The notes below the pieces were generated by a model. The model made no database searches, was not told the DNA's origin, and was given only the letters and a program-made list of their open reading frames with translations. This document shows, piece after piece, positions 22,006-34,395 of a DNA stretch of 64,000 nucleotides (the stretch's first letter is position 1; each line of letters starts with the position of its first letter). Source of the stretch: Salticus scenicus. Lineage: Eukaryota > Arthropoda > Arachnida > Araneae > Salticidae. The stretch lies in NCBI GenBank assembly GCA_963930645.1, contig OZ005652.1:269120006-269184005 (forward strand), given 5' to 3'. The translations under genes were made by a program, and so were the position numbers.

Positions 22006-24550
22006 GTACTAAAATGTGCACGACTCAAATGCTTATTAAAAAAAAAAAAAGTACGTTTTAAGATAACGTAATTCGATTTTTAAATCAAATAATTAAACAT
22101 TTTCTTTACACAGAATTTTAAAGTAAATCAGGGCCTATATATATAAATTCCTTCTGTAAACAGAACAATAACATAACTTTTACGAGTAAATGCAGCGTCC
22201 AATGCTCCATTTATGATTAAATGTGTATTATCAACGGTATGTTGTCGATTTATTTGGACTTTACCTCGAGTTCATTAAGTTAAATACTCTAGGAGGTGGT
22301 GCGAGATCCTTACTGATTTTCTAGTAATTAACATTTTAAAATGTGTTATATGGCTTACCCAAATAATAATAATAAAAAAAGTTCTATTTTGAATAAAATG
22401 CTTTAATTATGCAATTGTTGTTTTCGAAAAAAAGTAAAAAAAAAAAAAAACTGTAAGGATTTTTTTTTTTTTTTGCAATTTTAAAACTTTATTTTTCCCT
22501 TTTGTTTATTTTATTTTATTATTTATTTATTTATTTATTGCTGTTGTTGGTTTTTATTTTATTTTTAATTTAATTTAATTTAATTTAATTTTTGATTAAC
22601 TGATTTTATTTTAGCGATTCATACTTTTTTTCTTCTATAAATAAATATATATATATATAAATTTTTTTTTAAGTAATATATATATATATATATAGATATA
22701 TATAATAAAAAAAAATAAAAGATAAGATGTATATATTTTTTTTAATGATCAAAAGGTGCTTTTATACACCCTTGTGCAAAGTACACAGTAAGCTTGGGAA
22801 AGCGATTTAAAAAACTGACGAAATATATTGTATACAAATTTCAAAAGTAATAGTTTTAAATAGTTAATTGAAAGACTTTGGTAGACTTAAAGATCATACA
22901 ATAAACCAATTCGGTTTTTTAAATCTATGCTATTTGCTCGCTGATATTTAGGTAATAAGAAAAAATTGTTGAACGATATTCTGTTTTAAGCTCTTTCATT
23001 ATGTATATTATATATAAAATGTTAATTTGGAAGATTGGCTTATTTCAATGATATTAATTTCCGATTATTAATTGAGAAATATAAGGAAATTAGTAATTCT
23101 TGTCCCATTTAACTGAGATCTGAGATCTTATAAAAAAACTTTTTTACATGTTATATATATAATATATATACACTTTCTGTTGTATAGTAAATTGCAATAT
23201 TTGCAAATATTGTATGAAATTATCTTAATTAAATTTCCATAATTATTTTTGAAATAGAATACATCGTAATCTACGTGCGACAATTCGACAATTCAAAGAA
23301 AATTGTGTTCATTCATTAAAAATAATCATTAGAAACAATCTGTTGCGCCAAATGATACTCATGAAAGCATACGGATGTCAGCACTGGATACGAACCCGAC
23401 TATAAATGTTTATGATTTTAAGTATTATAAAATGTTTAAAAGTATTAAAAGAACATATAACGAATTAAAATATAACAAAATTAATAAAATTAAAATCCAA
23501 GCGTAGAATTTAAATACAAAATTGATGTCCTTTATATTTCAAGGTGTATAAGTTAAGGCCGATTTTTACCTCGAAAACATAATCCTGTGTGAAACGTCTT
23601 CAGTATGTGTTATTTATTACATATTTCATTTTTAAAATAAATAAATAAACAAAAAATATAAACAAAAATCTCTGGAGTCGCGAGTGTGCTTTTTAACCAG
23701 GTATGTTCCTTTCAGCAAACATTAAGAGCGGAACGTCTTGGCTGCTAGTGGATCAAATACAAATTTGAACTCAAGTTTATGAATTATTAAACCGTGTCTT
23801 TTATCTTAAAAAAAAAAAAAAATACATTATGTACACAATGAGGTATTTAAAACTATTGAATGCAATATCACTAAATTATATATGCAACATACAATAATTT
23901 CGTGAAAAAAATTCATTTTGCTATTACTAGAGTTTTGAAATTTTTTTAATTTTGATACCGTTTGTAAAAAGTTTTAAAAATTGTCTAGCTTGCGGTTCTT
24001 AAACGCATAGATCGTAACCATTTTTAAAATAATGTTGGTTCTTGTTTAATCAGATTATATTAAAATATATAGATGTGAAAATATATATATTTATTTGAAG
24101 AAATAACATTGAAATATTTTAAATATAATCTGTTTGAAAACTATAAATGCACAAAAATGTACTTAGGCCCCAAGGACAAAACTCAGATTTTGTTTTATGT
24201 TCTAGTAGATGATTGGGCAAACAAACTACAATTTCATTCACATGCAAACTGCAGAAATAATGTACTCTTCAATGCATCGTGAAACAGCATCTGGTTTCGA
24301 TAGACTTGGTTAATGATATTCTAATGGAATGGATTAATTAGTCAACGTCCAGCTGTGCTATAACTTACCAAAAATACAAAAACTGTTGAACAAGTTAGGA
24401 TGTACAGAAAGAAAATTAAAATCAACTACTTAATATATCCGAAATATATTCTTATTGTCGAAAATTTGGAAATCTGGAAAGACGTTAGAGGACATTTATA
24501 ATACTAAACACAACATTGTTACATTCAAAGAACGTTTCTACACTATTCTA
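22006..24550. other. AT-rich DNA, no recognised gene
   Basis: Low-complexity runs (T- and A-rich patches at 22440-22740, TTTAA repeats near 22565-22590, TA microsatellite near 22678-22702) and ordinary AT-rich sequence. No frame or structure that I can name. Confidence 0.5.
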
Positions 24551-24554
24551 CGAC

Positions 24555-25080
24555 ATTATTGCAATGTGCATCTAAGCGTTCCCTACTCGAAAAAGCACCT
24601 GGCTAGGAAAGTGCTGTAGACAGCATCTGCGAACGCAAAATGTCGTCGATGGAGCGGTGAGAGAACCTTGAATCACGAATAGAATTGATCGATTTTGTAC
24701 CAAATGATTGTTTCAAAAAGGGATATTAGTTACATGTCTCTCCTTCACGAAAGTTAGATTCGACCACTGACGCTCTTCACTTTACCCGTGTGCAGCGTCA
24801 TCTGTATTAAGTCACAATAAGCAGACACATCGCTAAGATGGCATTGCTCTACGTGGATGCTGTTTAGTTTAAGCGTAAACGGCACAACCCTAGACGATGC
24901 TGAATACATTATCGGGGATAGTGTCGGAGACAGACGCGAGAATGGTAACTGATCCTTCAGCTACTTTATTAACTAAAGGATGGATTTTGACAATCAACGA
25001 AGTATGTTCCTTGATACAGGGTAGCAAATGACATCAAACTGTTATTTGATTCGCTTTGACTAAGATCCTGTCTTGACTGT
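24555..25080 (+). pseudogene. BEL/Pao retrotransposon gag-protease fossil
   Basis: In one continuous frame from 24560 the sequence reads C-N-V-H-L-S, then YSKKHLARKV, a TAG, then KCRRWSGERTLNHE and a second TAG. BEL/Pao Gag proteins end in two zinc knuckles of the form C..CL...H..++C and C..C...HH.LLH, so the KHLAR and C.R..G...TL.H pieces fit with some cysteines lost. About 110 codons further on, in the same frame, MFLDTG at 25004-25021 matches the aspartic-protease DTG motif, directly followed by a TAG. Downstream to about 25300 possible Pol frames are shifted and uncertain. No LTR was recognised. The copy is long dead. Confidence 0.6.
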
Positions 25081-26959
25081 GCAAACTTCTCTCCCATTTG
25101 TAACCCACAGACGTCCAGATATCCTCCAATAACTTATTTATTGAGGAGCTACTTGTTAATGGAATTGAGTTACTGGTTCCAATACTGGGCAACAATTTTA
25201 TCCCTTCGCCAAAAGGTAGCTGATCTGGATTCGACTAACCAATCTGGCTAAGACCTAAAACGCGAGCCCTATCAACCGTGCAATAATGCTTGTCACACAC
25301 TCGGTCGCGTCTGCAAAGTATATATCGTATAAATGTCATTTACCTGATCTATAAATTCGCCTGAAAATATCTATCATAAAGCGCACCGATGCTTTTAAAT
25401 TCTTTCCATCTGAAAATTCATACGTGCATTGTCTCTTCCTACAATGTTCATTGGTTCTGAAAATAACACGAAAAATATTCGTTTTCAGAAATATTGGAAT
25501 ACTTCAAACGCACGAAGATGTAATTGAATAGGTACAATATGTAAATAAAAAGTGTCTAAAGAAATGTATTATATTTGTTGGTAAAAATATCGTAATATGA
25601 TTTTTCTTCTTTTTTTTTTTAACAAATTATTTATATTTTCGTCCTTATATTTACAACTTATAAATGTAAAAGTTAAATATACCCAAATTAATTAATGATA
25701 TATATATTGCTAATTATAAAGTGAGAATAATGATAAATTATTATAATGACGCTATTATTATATAAGCAGCCTAGCTTAAATTTAAATTAAAAGGGATTTT
25801 CCAAAAGTCTTTGAAGCATTTCTTATGCCCCTGAATAAATTAAATTTTATTAATTGATCTAAATATTATATTTGAGTAAAAAATAGAAAAACAATTTTAT
25901 CTTCACAGATAGTTTTTTTTCTTTTGAGAGTTTTTGCAATGTAAAACTGTATAAAAAGAAGACTTGCATTAACACAATTTATCTTAAGGTATGTTTGAAA
26001 TACTTGAAAAAAAAAATATTACATCCTTTCAAAGTTTAAGTGATCTTCTGATTTAATTCATTTACTGTAACGAAATTATTTCAGTTAAACGTATCCTATT
26101 GAGCCCAAGATATTCAACATAATATATATATATATATTTATATATTATTTTTCTTATAATTAGTACCTCAACTGCACAGAGCGTAAAAACAACAAACAAA
26201 GATAAGACGTTAAGAAATTGCAAAAGATATATAAATAAACACGTAAATAAAGTCAAACATTTCATGATATAATTGACGTAGTAAAAAATATTTTAAAATA
26301 AATAAACAATATTTAAAACTTTCATTATCATTAAGAACTGTTCACTAATTATTAAAAAATGATCCACAAATAATATATCCATGTATTGCTGTAGAAACGG
26401 CTTACAAATCTTCCTTTTTTTTTTTTTTTTTTTTTTTTTTGAAGGAATTTTATTGTTAAACAAAGTAGAAAAATTCTTATTTTAAAAAATTAATTGGTTT
26501 AGTGAACTGAGTTATGGAAATAAATAAGTATCCTTTAAATAGAACATGTTTCAGAAATATGGTTATAAAAAAGGCATTTAAAGCATAAGAAGTTAAATAA
26601 GAGGGGCAATTATTACTTTTTTTTCTTAGTCACAGGAAAATGATAACTATAATAAATACTATTAAGATATATAGATTATACCTAGCTTTCTATAATCAGT
26701 ACTTAAAAATTTTATTTTTTGAATTTCGATTGTACTTTTACCTAATATTTTTGTGGCTCTATGTGATGATGTATTATAAATAATGAGGGTTTTAAAGTTC
26801 TCTTTTATTAATTCTAAAATCGTTATTATAAAGCAAAATGAATCAAAAATAAATAAGTATATAAATAAAAATACTTTTAATTGCGTTTTGTTGCACATCA
26901 CTAAACATTCCTGTTACAAATAACAAAGTAAATAATAATAAATGTATTTAAACAATAAA

Positions 26960-26999
<40 letters not shown>

Positions 27000-27828
27000 A
27001 CATATATATATATATATATATGGGCAATTATCAAAAGGTGGGCACAGAACACATACCATAACTTTAAGCTTTGATAATAAATATAAATGTATTCTCACTG
27101 ACTTCATTTTTTTTTCGCTGGAATCCTAATTCTGTTCAAAGATAAGAATTGATACAATTTCTTGCAAAATATTTGTGTAAATATCTTAAAATGTTATTAT
27201 TTTGGACTAAAAGTGTTAATTTTGTACATCCAACACGTTAACTGATTCAAGATGTAGCACCAAAAACTAGTTATAACTTATTTTCGGGTGATTCTAACTG
27301 AAAATAATGGGTAGGCATAGGGAAGTGATTATTGTGAAATAATTTGTTTATCAGAAATAATACTGGTTTGATGATATTTCCAAAATAAACTGGACTTTTA
27401 CACGTGAAAATATTTTTCAATTTGTTATGTCCAAAAGTAACGATCGAAACAATGCTACTTTAACACAAACTATATTAGGTCCAATGTCTAATGAATTGAA
27501 ACACTCTTATCTTTCTTTAAAATAATTTCTTAAATGTTTTTATTCTAAAATTTATGTATTTTTGTAAAATTTCTTTTCAAACAATACACTTTTCTGAAAT
27601 AAGAAATTCCGAATACTGTAACGATCGAAACATATGAAATGACAATAATTCTTATTTAAGTAACCATATTAAATAACAATGACCTGATATCTGGTGATCT
27701 GATATCGTAAATGTACAAAAACAATTGGTGCAATTTTTTCCTAAATAATTTGTTGTTTTCTTAAAATAATGCATATTTAATGCATTTACTTGATGTAACG
27801 TTTCATTTTCCCACATTTTGAAAACTGC

Positions 27829-27862
<34 letters not shown>

Positions 27863-28463
27863 TGAGGTTTTTTTGGAAAAATACTTAAATTTCTTTTGGA
27901 GTTCTCTTTGAATTTCATAAATGAAACATTAAATATATCTCTTACGTTGTAACAACCATACGACTTTACTTAAACACTTCTCAACATACGATAATAATTT
28001 TATATGAAGTGTGATAAGAAGACATAAAATTGACCTAATTAATAAGGCACCTACCAATTTTAAAGTACCAATTAACTAATACAAACGGCCAAAAGACATC
28101 TAAAAGATACTTCATTTAGCGAGTTTAATAAAAATCAGTTCAGCCTTGACGCCCTACTTGAGATCTAAAACTGACCTACTTAATCAGGCCACTAACCAAT
28201 TTCCCTGTTCTAACAGATGCATATAAAAAATCATCCAGAAGAAGGTTAATTTCGTGCATTTACAAATTAACTAATTTCATCCCCTTTTACTTATTTATTT
28301 TTATTTTCTTTTATTTAGCATTTTGGTGTTCACAGAGCATGGAAATCAGCTGAAGACTCTGTAGAAAACTTTTTGGCATAATACTGCACTTTCCTTACCT
28401 ACGGTAGTCGGGTAATAGAAAAAAGCATTCTGAAACACCGCGCGTTTATTCCTTTACCCATTA
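25081..28463. other. AT-rich DNA, microsatellites, no recognised gene
   Basis: The first ~300 bp may still be decayed BEL pol. It contains a T26 run at 26415-26440, (AC)n then (TA)n at 26961-27021 and (TA)n at 27833-27859. The minus-strand frames at 26062-26265, 26662-26901 and 27652-27918 are AT-driven or microsatellite-derived. Confidence 0.5.
26961..27021. repeat. AC then TA compound microsatellite
   Basis: About 21 AC units with one CTCAC interruption, followed by about nine TA units. Confidence 0.95.
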
Positions 28464-28896
28464 TACTGGAAAAAAAAATCCCGACACCAGGAAGGAGCTG
28501 TGCTAGATAAACGAAATTTGGTAGGCGTGTTTATACATCTGAAAGATGACGTCGATTCAAATTTCGAGCTACGTGCATAAGTGTGGCGCTTGTAGCTACA
28601 CTATGAACATGCAAATGAGGTTTGCTTTAAATAAGCGCTGTAAGGTTCGTGATCGTTATTTACAGTTGAGATTTGACGTAGTGGGTTGATGTTAGTCAAG
28701 GATGCCTCTAAAAAGACGAAGAAGCCATTATCAACAGCTCACTGAGTTTGAACGAGGTCGTGTAGTAGGGCTACGAGAAGGTGGGTTTTCTTTCCGCAAT
28801 ATTGCAGAAAGTCTTGGCAGGAATGTGTCCACTGTGCATGAGTGTTGGCAGCAGTGGTCAAGGGAAGGTACTGCCTCAAGAAGACCAGGTTCCGGT
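28464..28896 (+). mobile_element. Tc1-like element, 3'-truncated copy
   Basis: Starts with a slightly worn inverted terminal repeat (ACTGGAAAAAAAAATCCCGA) and runs nearly identical to the first ~430 bp of the full element at 28967-30386. It stops abruptly after AGACCAGGTTCCGGT. About 70 bp later the full copy begins, in the same orientation. The missing 3' part does not reappear beyond the second copy, so this is a truncation and not a nested insertion. Confidence 0.9.
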
Positions 28897-28923
28897 CTTC
28901 TTGAATTAAATTCTTCTTCTTAA
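28702..28923 (+). CDS. transposase DNA-binding domain only (truncated Tc1-like)
   Basis: A 73-codon frame starting MPLKRRRSHYQQLTEFERGR. The sequence LTEFERGRVVGLREGGFSFR, NIAESLGRNVSTVHECW is the first helix-turn-helix of the paired-like DNA-binding domain of Tc1-type transposases. The basic start RRRSH is intact. After residue ~65 (RRPGSG) the frame leaves the element and ends eight codons later in LLELNSSS. Unlike the neighbouring full copy it has no internal stop. The catalytic DDE domain is absent. It could produce a small DNA-binding peptide able to bind the element's ends, but no expression evidence exists; it is most simply a truncated pseudogene. Confidence 0.5.
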   Translation: MPLKRRRSHYQQLTEFERGRVVGLREGGFSFRNIAESLGRNVSTVHECWQQWSREGTASRRPGSGLLELNSSS

Positions 28924-28966
28924 ATTTCTTTGAATTATACAAAGAAATGAAATTTATATATTTATA

Positions 28967-30386
28967 CACTGATGGAAAAAAAAATCCCAACACCAGGAAG
29001 GAGCTGTGCTAGATAAACGAAATATGGTAGGCGTGTTTATACATCTGAAAGATGACGTCGATTCAAATTTCGAGCTACGCGCATAAGTGTGGCGCTTGTA
29101 GCGACACTATGAACATGCAAATGAGGTTTGCTTTAAATAAGCGCTGTAAGGTTCGTGATCGTTATTTACAGTTGAGATTTGACGTAGTGGGTTAATGTTA
29201 GTCAAGGATGCCTCTAAGAAGACGAAGAAGCCATTATCAACAGCTCACTGAGTTTGAACGAGGTTGTGTAGTAGGGCTACGAGATGGTGGGTTTTCTTTC
29301 AGCAATATTGCAGAAAGACTTGGCAGGAATGTATCCACTGTGCATGAGTGTTGGCAGCAGTGGTCAATGGAAGGTACTGCCTGAAGAAGACCGGGTTCCG
29401 GGCGGCCACATGGCACTATTGAGGGGGAAGACCACCGTGTTCGGCGTATGGCTGTGGCTAATCGTACTGCGTCTGCAGCTGAAATTCGAGCTGCAGTTGG
29501 CACCACAGTAACACAACGAACTGTTAGAAATCGGTTACTTCAAGGACAGCTCCGAGCCAGACGCCCTGTAGCGTGCATTCCACTGACTCCAAACCACTGC
29601 CGTTTGCGACGTAAGTGGTGTCAAGCTAGAGCTCATTGGAGGACGGAGTGGAGATCTGTTGTGTTTTCTGATGAAAGCCGGTTCTGCCTAGTGATAGCCG
29701 TGTGTTGGTTAGAAGGAGGCCAGGTGAACGCCTGCTAGCGACCTTTCTGCGGCCTAGACACACAGGGCCTACTCCTAGAGTTATGGTTTGGGTAGCAATT
29801 TCGTATGACAGCAGGAGCACTCTCGTCGTTATCCCACGCACCCTGACTTCAAATTTGTACGTCAGTCTAGTGATACAACCTGTTGTGCTGCCATTCATGA
29901 ATAGCATTCAAGGGGGTGTTTTCCAACAGGATAACACTCGCTCTCATACCACTGTTGTAACCCAGCATGCTCTACAGAGTGTCGACATGTTGCCTTGGCC
30001 TGCTAGATCACCAGATCTTTCTCCAATGAAGCACGTATGGGACATCATTGGACGACAACTCCAGCGTCATCCACAACCAGCATTAACCGTCCCTGCATTG
30101 ACCGCCGAAGTGCAACAGGCATGGAACTCCATCACACAAACTGATATCCGACACCTGTACGACACAATGCATGCACGTTTGCATGCTTGCATTCAAAATT
30201 CTGGCGGTTACACCGGTTACTAATGTACCAACATTTCACATTTGAAATGGCTCTTCTCACCAATGGCTCTACCTGTGATCTTGAAACTTTAATCAATTAA
30301 ATATGTTACCTAGGCAAATGTATTGCTGAAATTTCATTACTGTACAATAATTTTTTCTTGGTGTTGGGATTTTTTTTCCATCAGTG
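28967..30386 (+). mobile_element. Tc1-like DNA transposon, full-length copy
   Basis: Inverted terminal repeats CACTGATGGAAAAAAAAATC at the left and its reverse complement GATTTTTTTTCCATCAGTG at the right (continued inward by CCAACACCA/TGGTGTTGG) are flanked by TA on both sides. Length is 1420 bp. It carries one transposase gene (separate entry). The right TA is part of a (TA)n microsatellite, so the duplication itself cannot be proven there. Confidence 0.95.
29208..30223 (+). pseudogene. Tc1-like transposase, broken
   Basis: The frame starts MPLRRRRSHYQQLTEFERG with paired-like helix-turn-helix domains, then RTASAAEIRAAVGTTVTQRT (second helix-turn-helix), then FSDESRF with the first catalytic Asp, then, after a frameshift, VMVWVAISYDS, QQDNTRSH with the second Asp, and SPDLSPMKHVWD. 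Three lesions are visible: a TGA at codon 59 (29382-29384) where the sister copy has TCA, a one-base loss near 29690, and a Lys in place of the third catalytic acid (MKH for the usual IEH). I count 32 residues between the second Asp and that position, fewer than the 34 of classical Tc1. The protein cannot be active. Confidence 0.9.
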
Positions 30387-30409
30387 TATATATATATATA
30401 TATATATAT
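30387..30409. repeat. TA microsatellite at transposon border
   Basis: About 11 TA units abutting the right end of the Tc1-like element; probably grew from or was targeted through its TA insertion site. Confidence 0.9.
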
Positions 30410-30450
30410 GTTGTTGCTGCTGTAGCTAATTCTCGAACAGTCTGACTAAA

Positions 30451-30703
30451 TCAGACAAGATCTATTAAACCGTTAAAGCTAAGAAAATCGAGAAACAGAA
30501 GGGGGGGGGGGCGAGAGTATAGGTCCTCCTTGGAAAGACCGAAACATTCTAGAATGTGTTCAGCAGAGGCTTGGTAAGCTTGACATTTAGAGCAGACTGC
30601 AAAGATCCTTCTGCCCTCGAAGAACGAGAGGTTCTTTGTGTGACCACTTGCCAATCTTGATATTGCAGCTCGAGAGGCTCTGTAACGATTGAGAATGAAT
30701 GAA
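30451..30703 (-). pseudogene. LINE ORF2 C-terminal tail fragment
   Basis: The minus-strand frame reads LNRYRASRAAISRLASGHTK, NLSFFEGRRIFAVCSKCQAY, QASAEHILECFGLSKEDLYS, and ends DFLSFNGLIDLV. The arrangement of an R..SGH segment followed by C-x2-C-x8-H-x3-C and a final L..NG..DL is the tail after the RNase H domain in non-LTR retrotransposons that are frequent in spiders. A G-run at 30502-30511 has slipped and altered the reading near RPPPLLF. Upstream the frame runs into a TA microsatellite, so at most 80 codons of the element remain. The GTTGTTGCTGCTG segment just 3' of it fits the end of such an element. Confidence 0.7.
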
Positions 30704-30753
30704 GAGCATATATATATATATATATATGTATGTATATATAAATTAATAAACAA

Positions 30754-32431
30754 AATCAGTATTATGTGAAGAAAGTTAAAATTTTATTGTATCGGATGTC
30801 TGTGTATAAGTAAAAGTACCCTGTTTCAGATTTTCATGTATAATTATTCAAATGGACTTTTTGAACATTGTAGAATTTAAATATTTTCATTTTTTTTCTT
30901 GTTTGACGGATATATTATGATTACACGCATTAATATCTAGAAACATTAATATTATATTACGCATTAAATCATATTTACGAAATCTATTGCCAATCCATTA
31001 TATAAATAATATATATAGAGATATATATTTTAACTTTTTTTTTTCATGTAGTTATTCATTTAAGCTCAGAAACATATAAGGTTTATTGACACGAATGAAA
31101 ATATTCGTTTAAATGCAATAATAAAAACGAATGGTCATAGACATAATGTGTAAACTTCATCCCACCCTTTTACGCTTGAACATTATACACAACTTTTTTA
31201 ATACAAAATATGTGACTGTAAATCTATTTACAAAATCAGTCATATATAATAAAACATTTTTTTGGTATGTATGATATTATTAAAGATAAGAATGCCAGTC
31301 TTTGCATTTTTAAGGGTACAGTGGATTTTAAAATCTAACTTCTTTAATGATCAAAAAAGTTTTATGATATTTCAACAATAATTCTTAATGTAAATCGATA
31401 CTTATCTACAAATTTTCATGAATATATGTGTAATGTGTGTACTTTAAATAAGCATAGTTTAATTTGTAAAAAATAGCATAGTTCAAAATGCTTCAGTTGA
31501 AATATGCTTTGACGTAGATTCACATTACTGTTTATTTTTACATCTATGAATTTTTGTTTATTTGGGCATCTAAAAATCTATGATATCTCAAAGTTTTACA
31601 CCTTAATAAACTGAAAAGAAAATCATTTCTAGTAACAATTCTTTACGCATATATGAAAAACATATGTAGAAAGTTTCAGTAAGTTTCAAGATAATCAATT
31701 CCGCAAGGAACATTTTAAATTCTGATAAAGTTAAAAATTTCAAGACTCAGAAAACAACTTTATATGCTTGTAATAATTGTAAATTACCAATAACTATATA
31801 CTGAAATAGTTTTAATATAAATAAAAGATAAAATGTTATTTATAGTTCATACAGCACCATATATTATGATTATACTAAAAATGGAAAGTAAACTATGTCA
31901 TGGATTTTTATTCATCTCAAAGTCAACTGTATCCTTAACATTTATGCCTGTGAAACACGCTATACAAGCATAGTTATAAAAAATAGAGTCCTAACTACTA
32001 AGCAATGAGATATTCTTCTTCCACTTTTCTTGAGACAATGTAAGTCAACGCAAGTGCTGACTCAACGAGACCAGTGTTAAAATAGGACAGATAGTCATCT
32101 GATTCAGATAAAATAAGCGATAAGAGAGAGCCGAATTACTGGATGTTTTTCAAATACGTCTGTCGGTCCATTTGGTACCCCTCCAAACGTTTAGACTGTT
32201 CCTCAATACTAGTTTTAGGAAACGTGGTTACAGTATATCTCAAAATGTTGAAATTAAGAAGAAAGGAATAAAGAGAGAGCTGTTGAAAAAACTTTAAAAT
32301 ATTTTAAAGAGTGTTAAATTAAATTTAAAATTAAATAGCTCAATATCGTTTTCGAATTTCCTTTTTTGTAACTAAACAGTTATTTTTTGCTTTCTGAACA
32401 TATACTAAGTTAGAAAAAAAATTGTAATCAC

Positions 32432-32462
<31 letters not shown>

Positions 32463-32625
32463 ATGAAAGTTTGAAGTACTGTATATTTTAAGGTCTCCTG
32501 AATTCATTGTTGTTATTTTTATGAAGCTGTATCTGTGGTGAATGTAGTCTATATGTGAGTGTATGTGCATAAAGGATTACGATATTGCTTAAACGCTGTA
32601 TTCCACTAATCTCAGAGTCGGTTGA
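30754..32625. other. AT-rich DNA, no recognised gene
   Basis: I see nothing but AT-rich sequence and an A29 run at 32432-32460. No repeat copies from elsewhere in the window were noticed. Confidence 0.5.
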
Positions 32626-32627
32626 TA

Positions 32628-33374
32628 CAATTTGGTGCTTCAGAAAGTAATTTAGTTTTTTCCTAACAAAGGAACTATTTGTATTTTTTTCACTCTAATT
32701 TCACGATTTAGCCGTTTTGTCCTTATATAATTTGACAGCTGAAAAATCAAGGTTTGATTGTTAAAAAGTTTATTTGTTTCCGCACAACAGTTTTTGTTTG
32801 GAGTCCTATCCAATATAGAAAGCTAAAAGGAGCATTTTCGGCATATTTTGCTTCTTACTATCAATAAAGCAAAATGTTATTCAAGCAAGCAAAAAAAATA
32901 TCCAATGTGTTCGAAGAAGATGTACTAATGCCAGTACCAAAACTAGTTTGCAAAATTTCGTTTCGGCAATTTTGATATTTAAGAAGCCCCGCGTTATGGA
33001 AGGGCAGTTGAAGCTGGTGAAGACAAACTAAAGGCATTAATTTATGCAAACTGTCGAACAACAACTCATGAGATCACTCAGAGATTAAATGTATCGAATT
33101 GGACTATTCATAATCACGTGAAATGTCTTGGTTTAATTTTCAACTTCGACATATATGTTACACATATCCTTACAGAAAACACCTTCTTCCGTCGCATTGA
33201 CGTATGTAATCTGTTTCTCTAACGTCAAGAAAATGGCCATTTTTGAAACAAATCATCATTCGAAGGAGAAATGGGTTGTTTGGTAATTTAAACTTGGTTC
33301 AAATCATTCCGAAATCCGATATTCATTAAAAAAAAAGTGACGATGTTTGCTTAATGGGATTTTAAGGACATCGT

Positions 33375-33409
<35 letters not shown>

Positions 33410-33911
33410 GTTTATACCGGACAATACCACAATCAATTCTGAAGTATACTACAGTCAATTGGAAAAATTAAATGATTCATGTAAACAGAAAAATCCCGAA
33501 TTGATTAACAGAAAAGGTAGAGTGTGCTACCAAAATAATGCGAGCCCGCATATAAGTTTGGTAACTCGCTAAAAGCTTTTACAGCTTGGGTGGAATGTAC
33601 TACTACAGCCAAAATATTCTCCAGATTTGACGCATTTGAATTATTATTTAGTCTGATCCCTGCAAATTGTTTTAGACGGCAAAACTTTACTTTAAATGAG
33701 AACGTCAAAAATGACTTGGATCTGTCTTTTCCCAACAAAGATCAGAAATTTTATGAACATAGAATCACGCTACTGCCAGAAAGATGGCAAAGGGCATTTT
33801 ACCAAAATAACGATTGTATAATTAAATAAAATATTTATATACTATGAGAAAATCGTCTTTCATTTTCGCCATTTCACCAAGAAAACGAACTTAATTTCCG
33901 AACAACCCAAT
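32628..33911 (+). mobile_element. mariner element (irritans-like), decayed
   Basis: The left end TTTGGTGCTTCAGAAAGTAA and the reverse complement of the right end (TTGGGTTGTTCGGAAATTAA) form imperfect inverted terminal repeats, with TA at both borders. Length of ~1.28 kb fits mariner. It carries a broken transposase and an inserted (TTTA)n microsatellite at 33374-33409. Confidence 0.8.
32835..33829 (+). pseudogene. mariner transposase, broken
   Basis: Pieces in shifting frames follow the mariner order: KQAKKISNVFEEDVL (N-terminal helix-turn-helix), EDKLKALIYANCRTTTHEIT then QRLNVSNWTIHNHVKCLG (second helix-turn-helix), LTENTFFRRIDVCN, KEKWVVW (catalytic GDEKWV region), RVCYQNNASPHISLVTR (usual HDNARPH) and SPDLTHLNYY (usual SPDLAPSDYH). 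The last ~45 codons are open and end ERWQRAF...CIIK. All three catalytic acids are changed: GDEKW has become SKEKW, the HDN Asp is Asn, and the final Asp is Asn. Several stops and frameshifts are present. It is dead. Confidence 0.85.
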
Positions 33912-34393
33912 ATATAAGTCACTGCACAAACTATATAGATTTTCATGAGTGTAAGAATTACAGTTTGTTGATAGAGAAGCAAAAAAAGATTCTTATTCAT
34001 TACAGCATAAAACAAAAATTATTTGAAGTGCGTCTGCGTCAAAACTCTACTTTTGCTTTAGATTAATTTCAGAAGATTTCTTATGTCAACCACAAATGAA
34101 TTATACATATTTAAAAAATGTATGTTTTTGCAGGAACATAAAACATAATTATTATATATAAAGATCTCTGTACTCAAAGTATCCAAACTTCCTTTTAATA
34201 ATATTACAGAGTTTAAAAAAGAAAAAAAAAGAAATCATATATGTTACATTGTTTAACTAAAGGATAATTATTCGAAAAATAAGAAGCATACTATTTATAG
34301 TCCTCTTACAGATAAACACAATAAAACTTATCCATACTATGTGCTATATCTGAAGTGCATTAAATTCTTTTAAAAAGAAGAAAACTGATATAA
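33912..34393. other. AT-rich DNA between two transposons
   Basis: No gene, repeat or structure recognised. Confidence 0.5.
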
Positions 34394-34395
34394 TA

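Noticed and set aside
28340..28375. CTGAAGACTCTGTAGAAAAC as a hammerhead
   Set aside because: No stem II can form between the two core parts.
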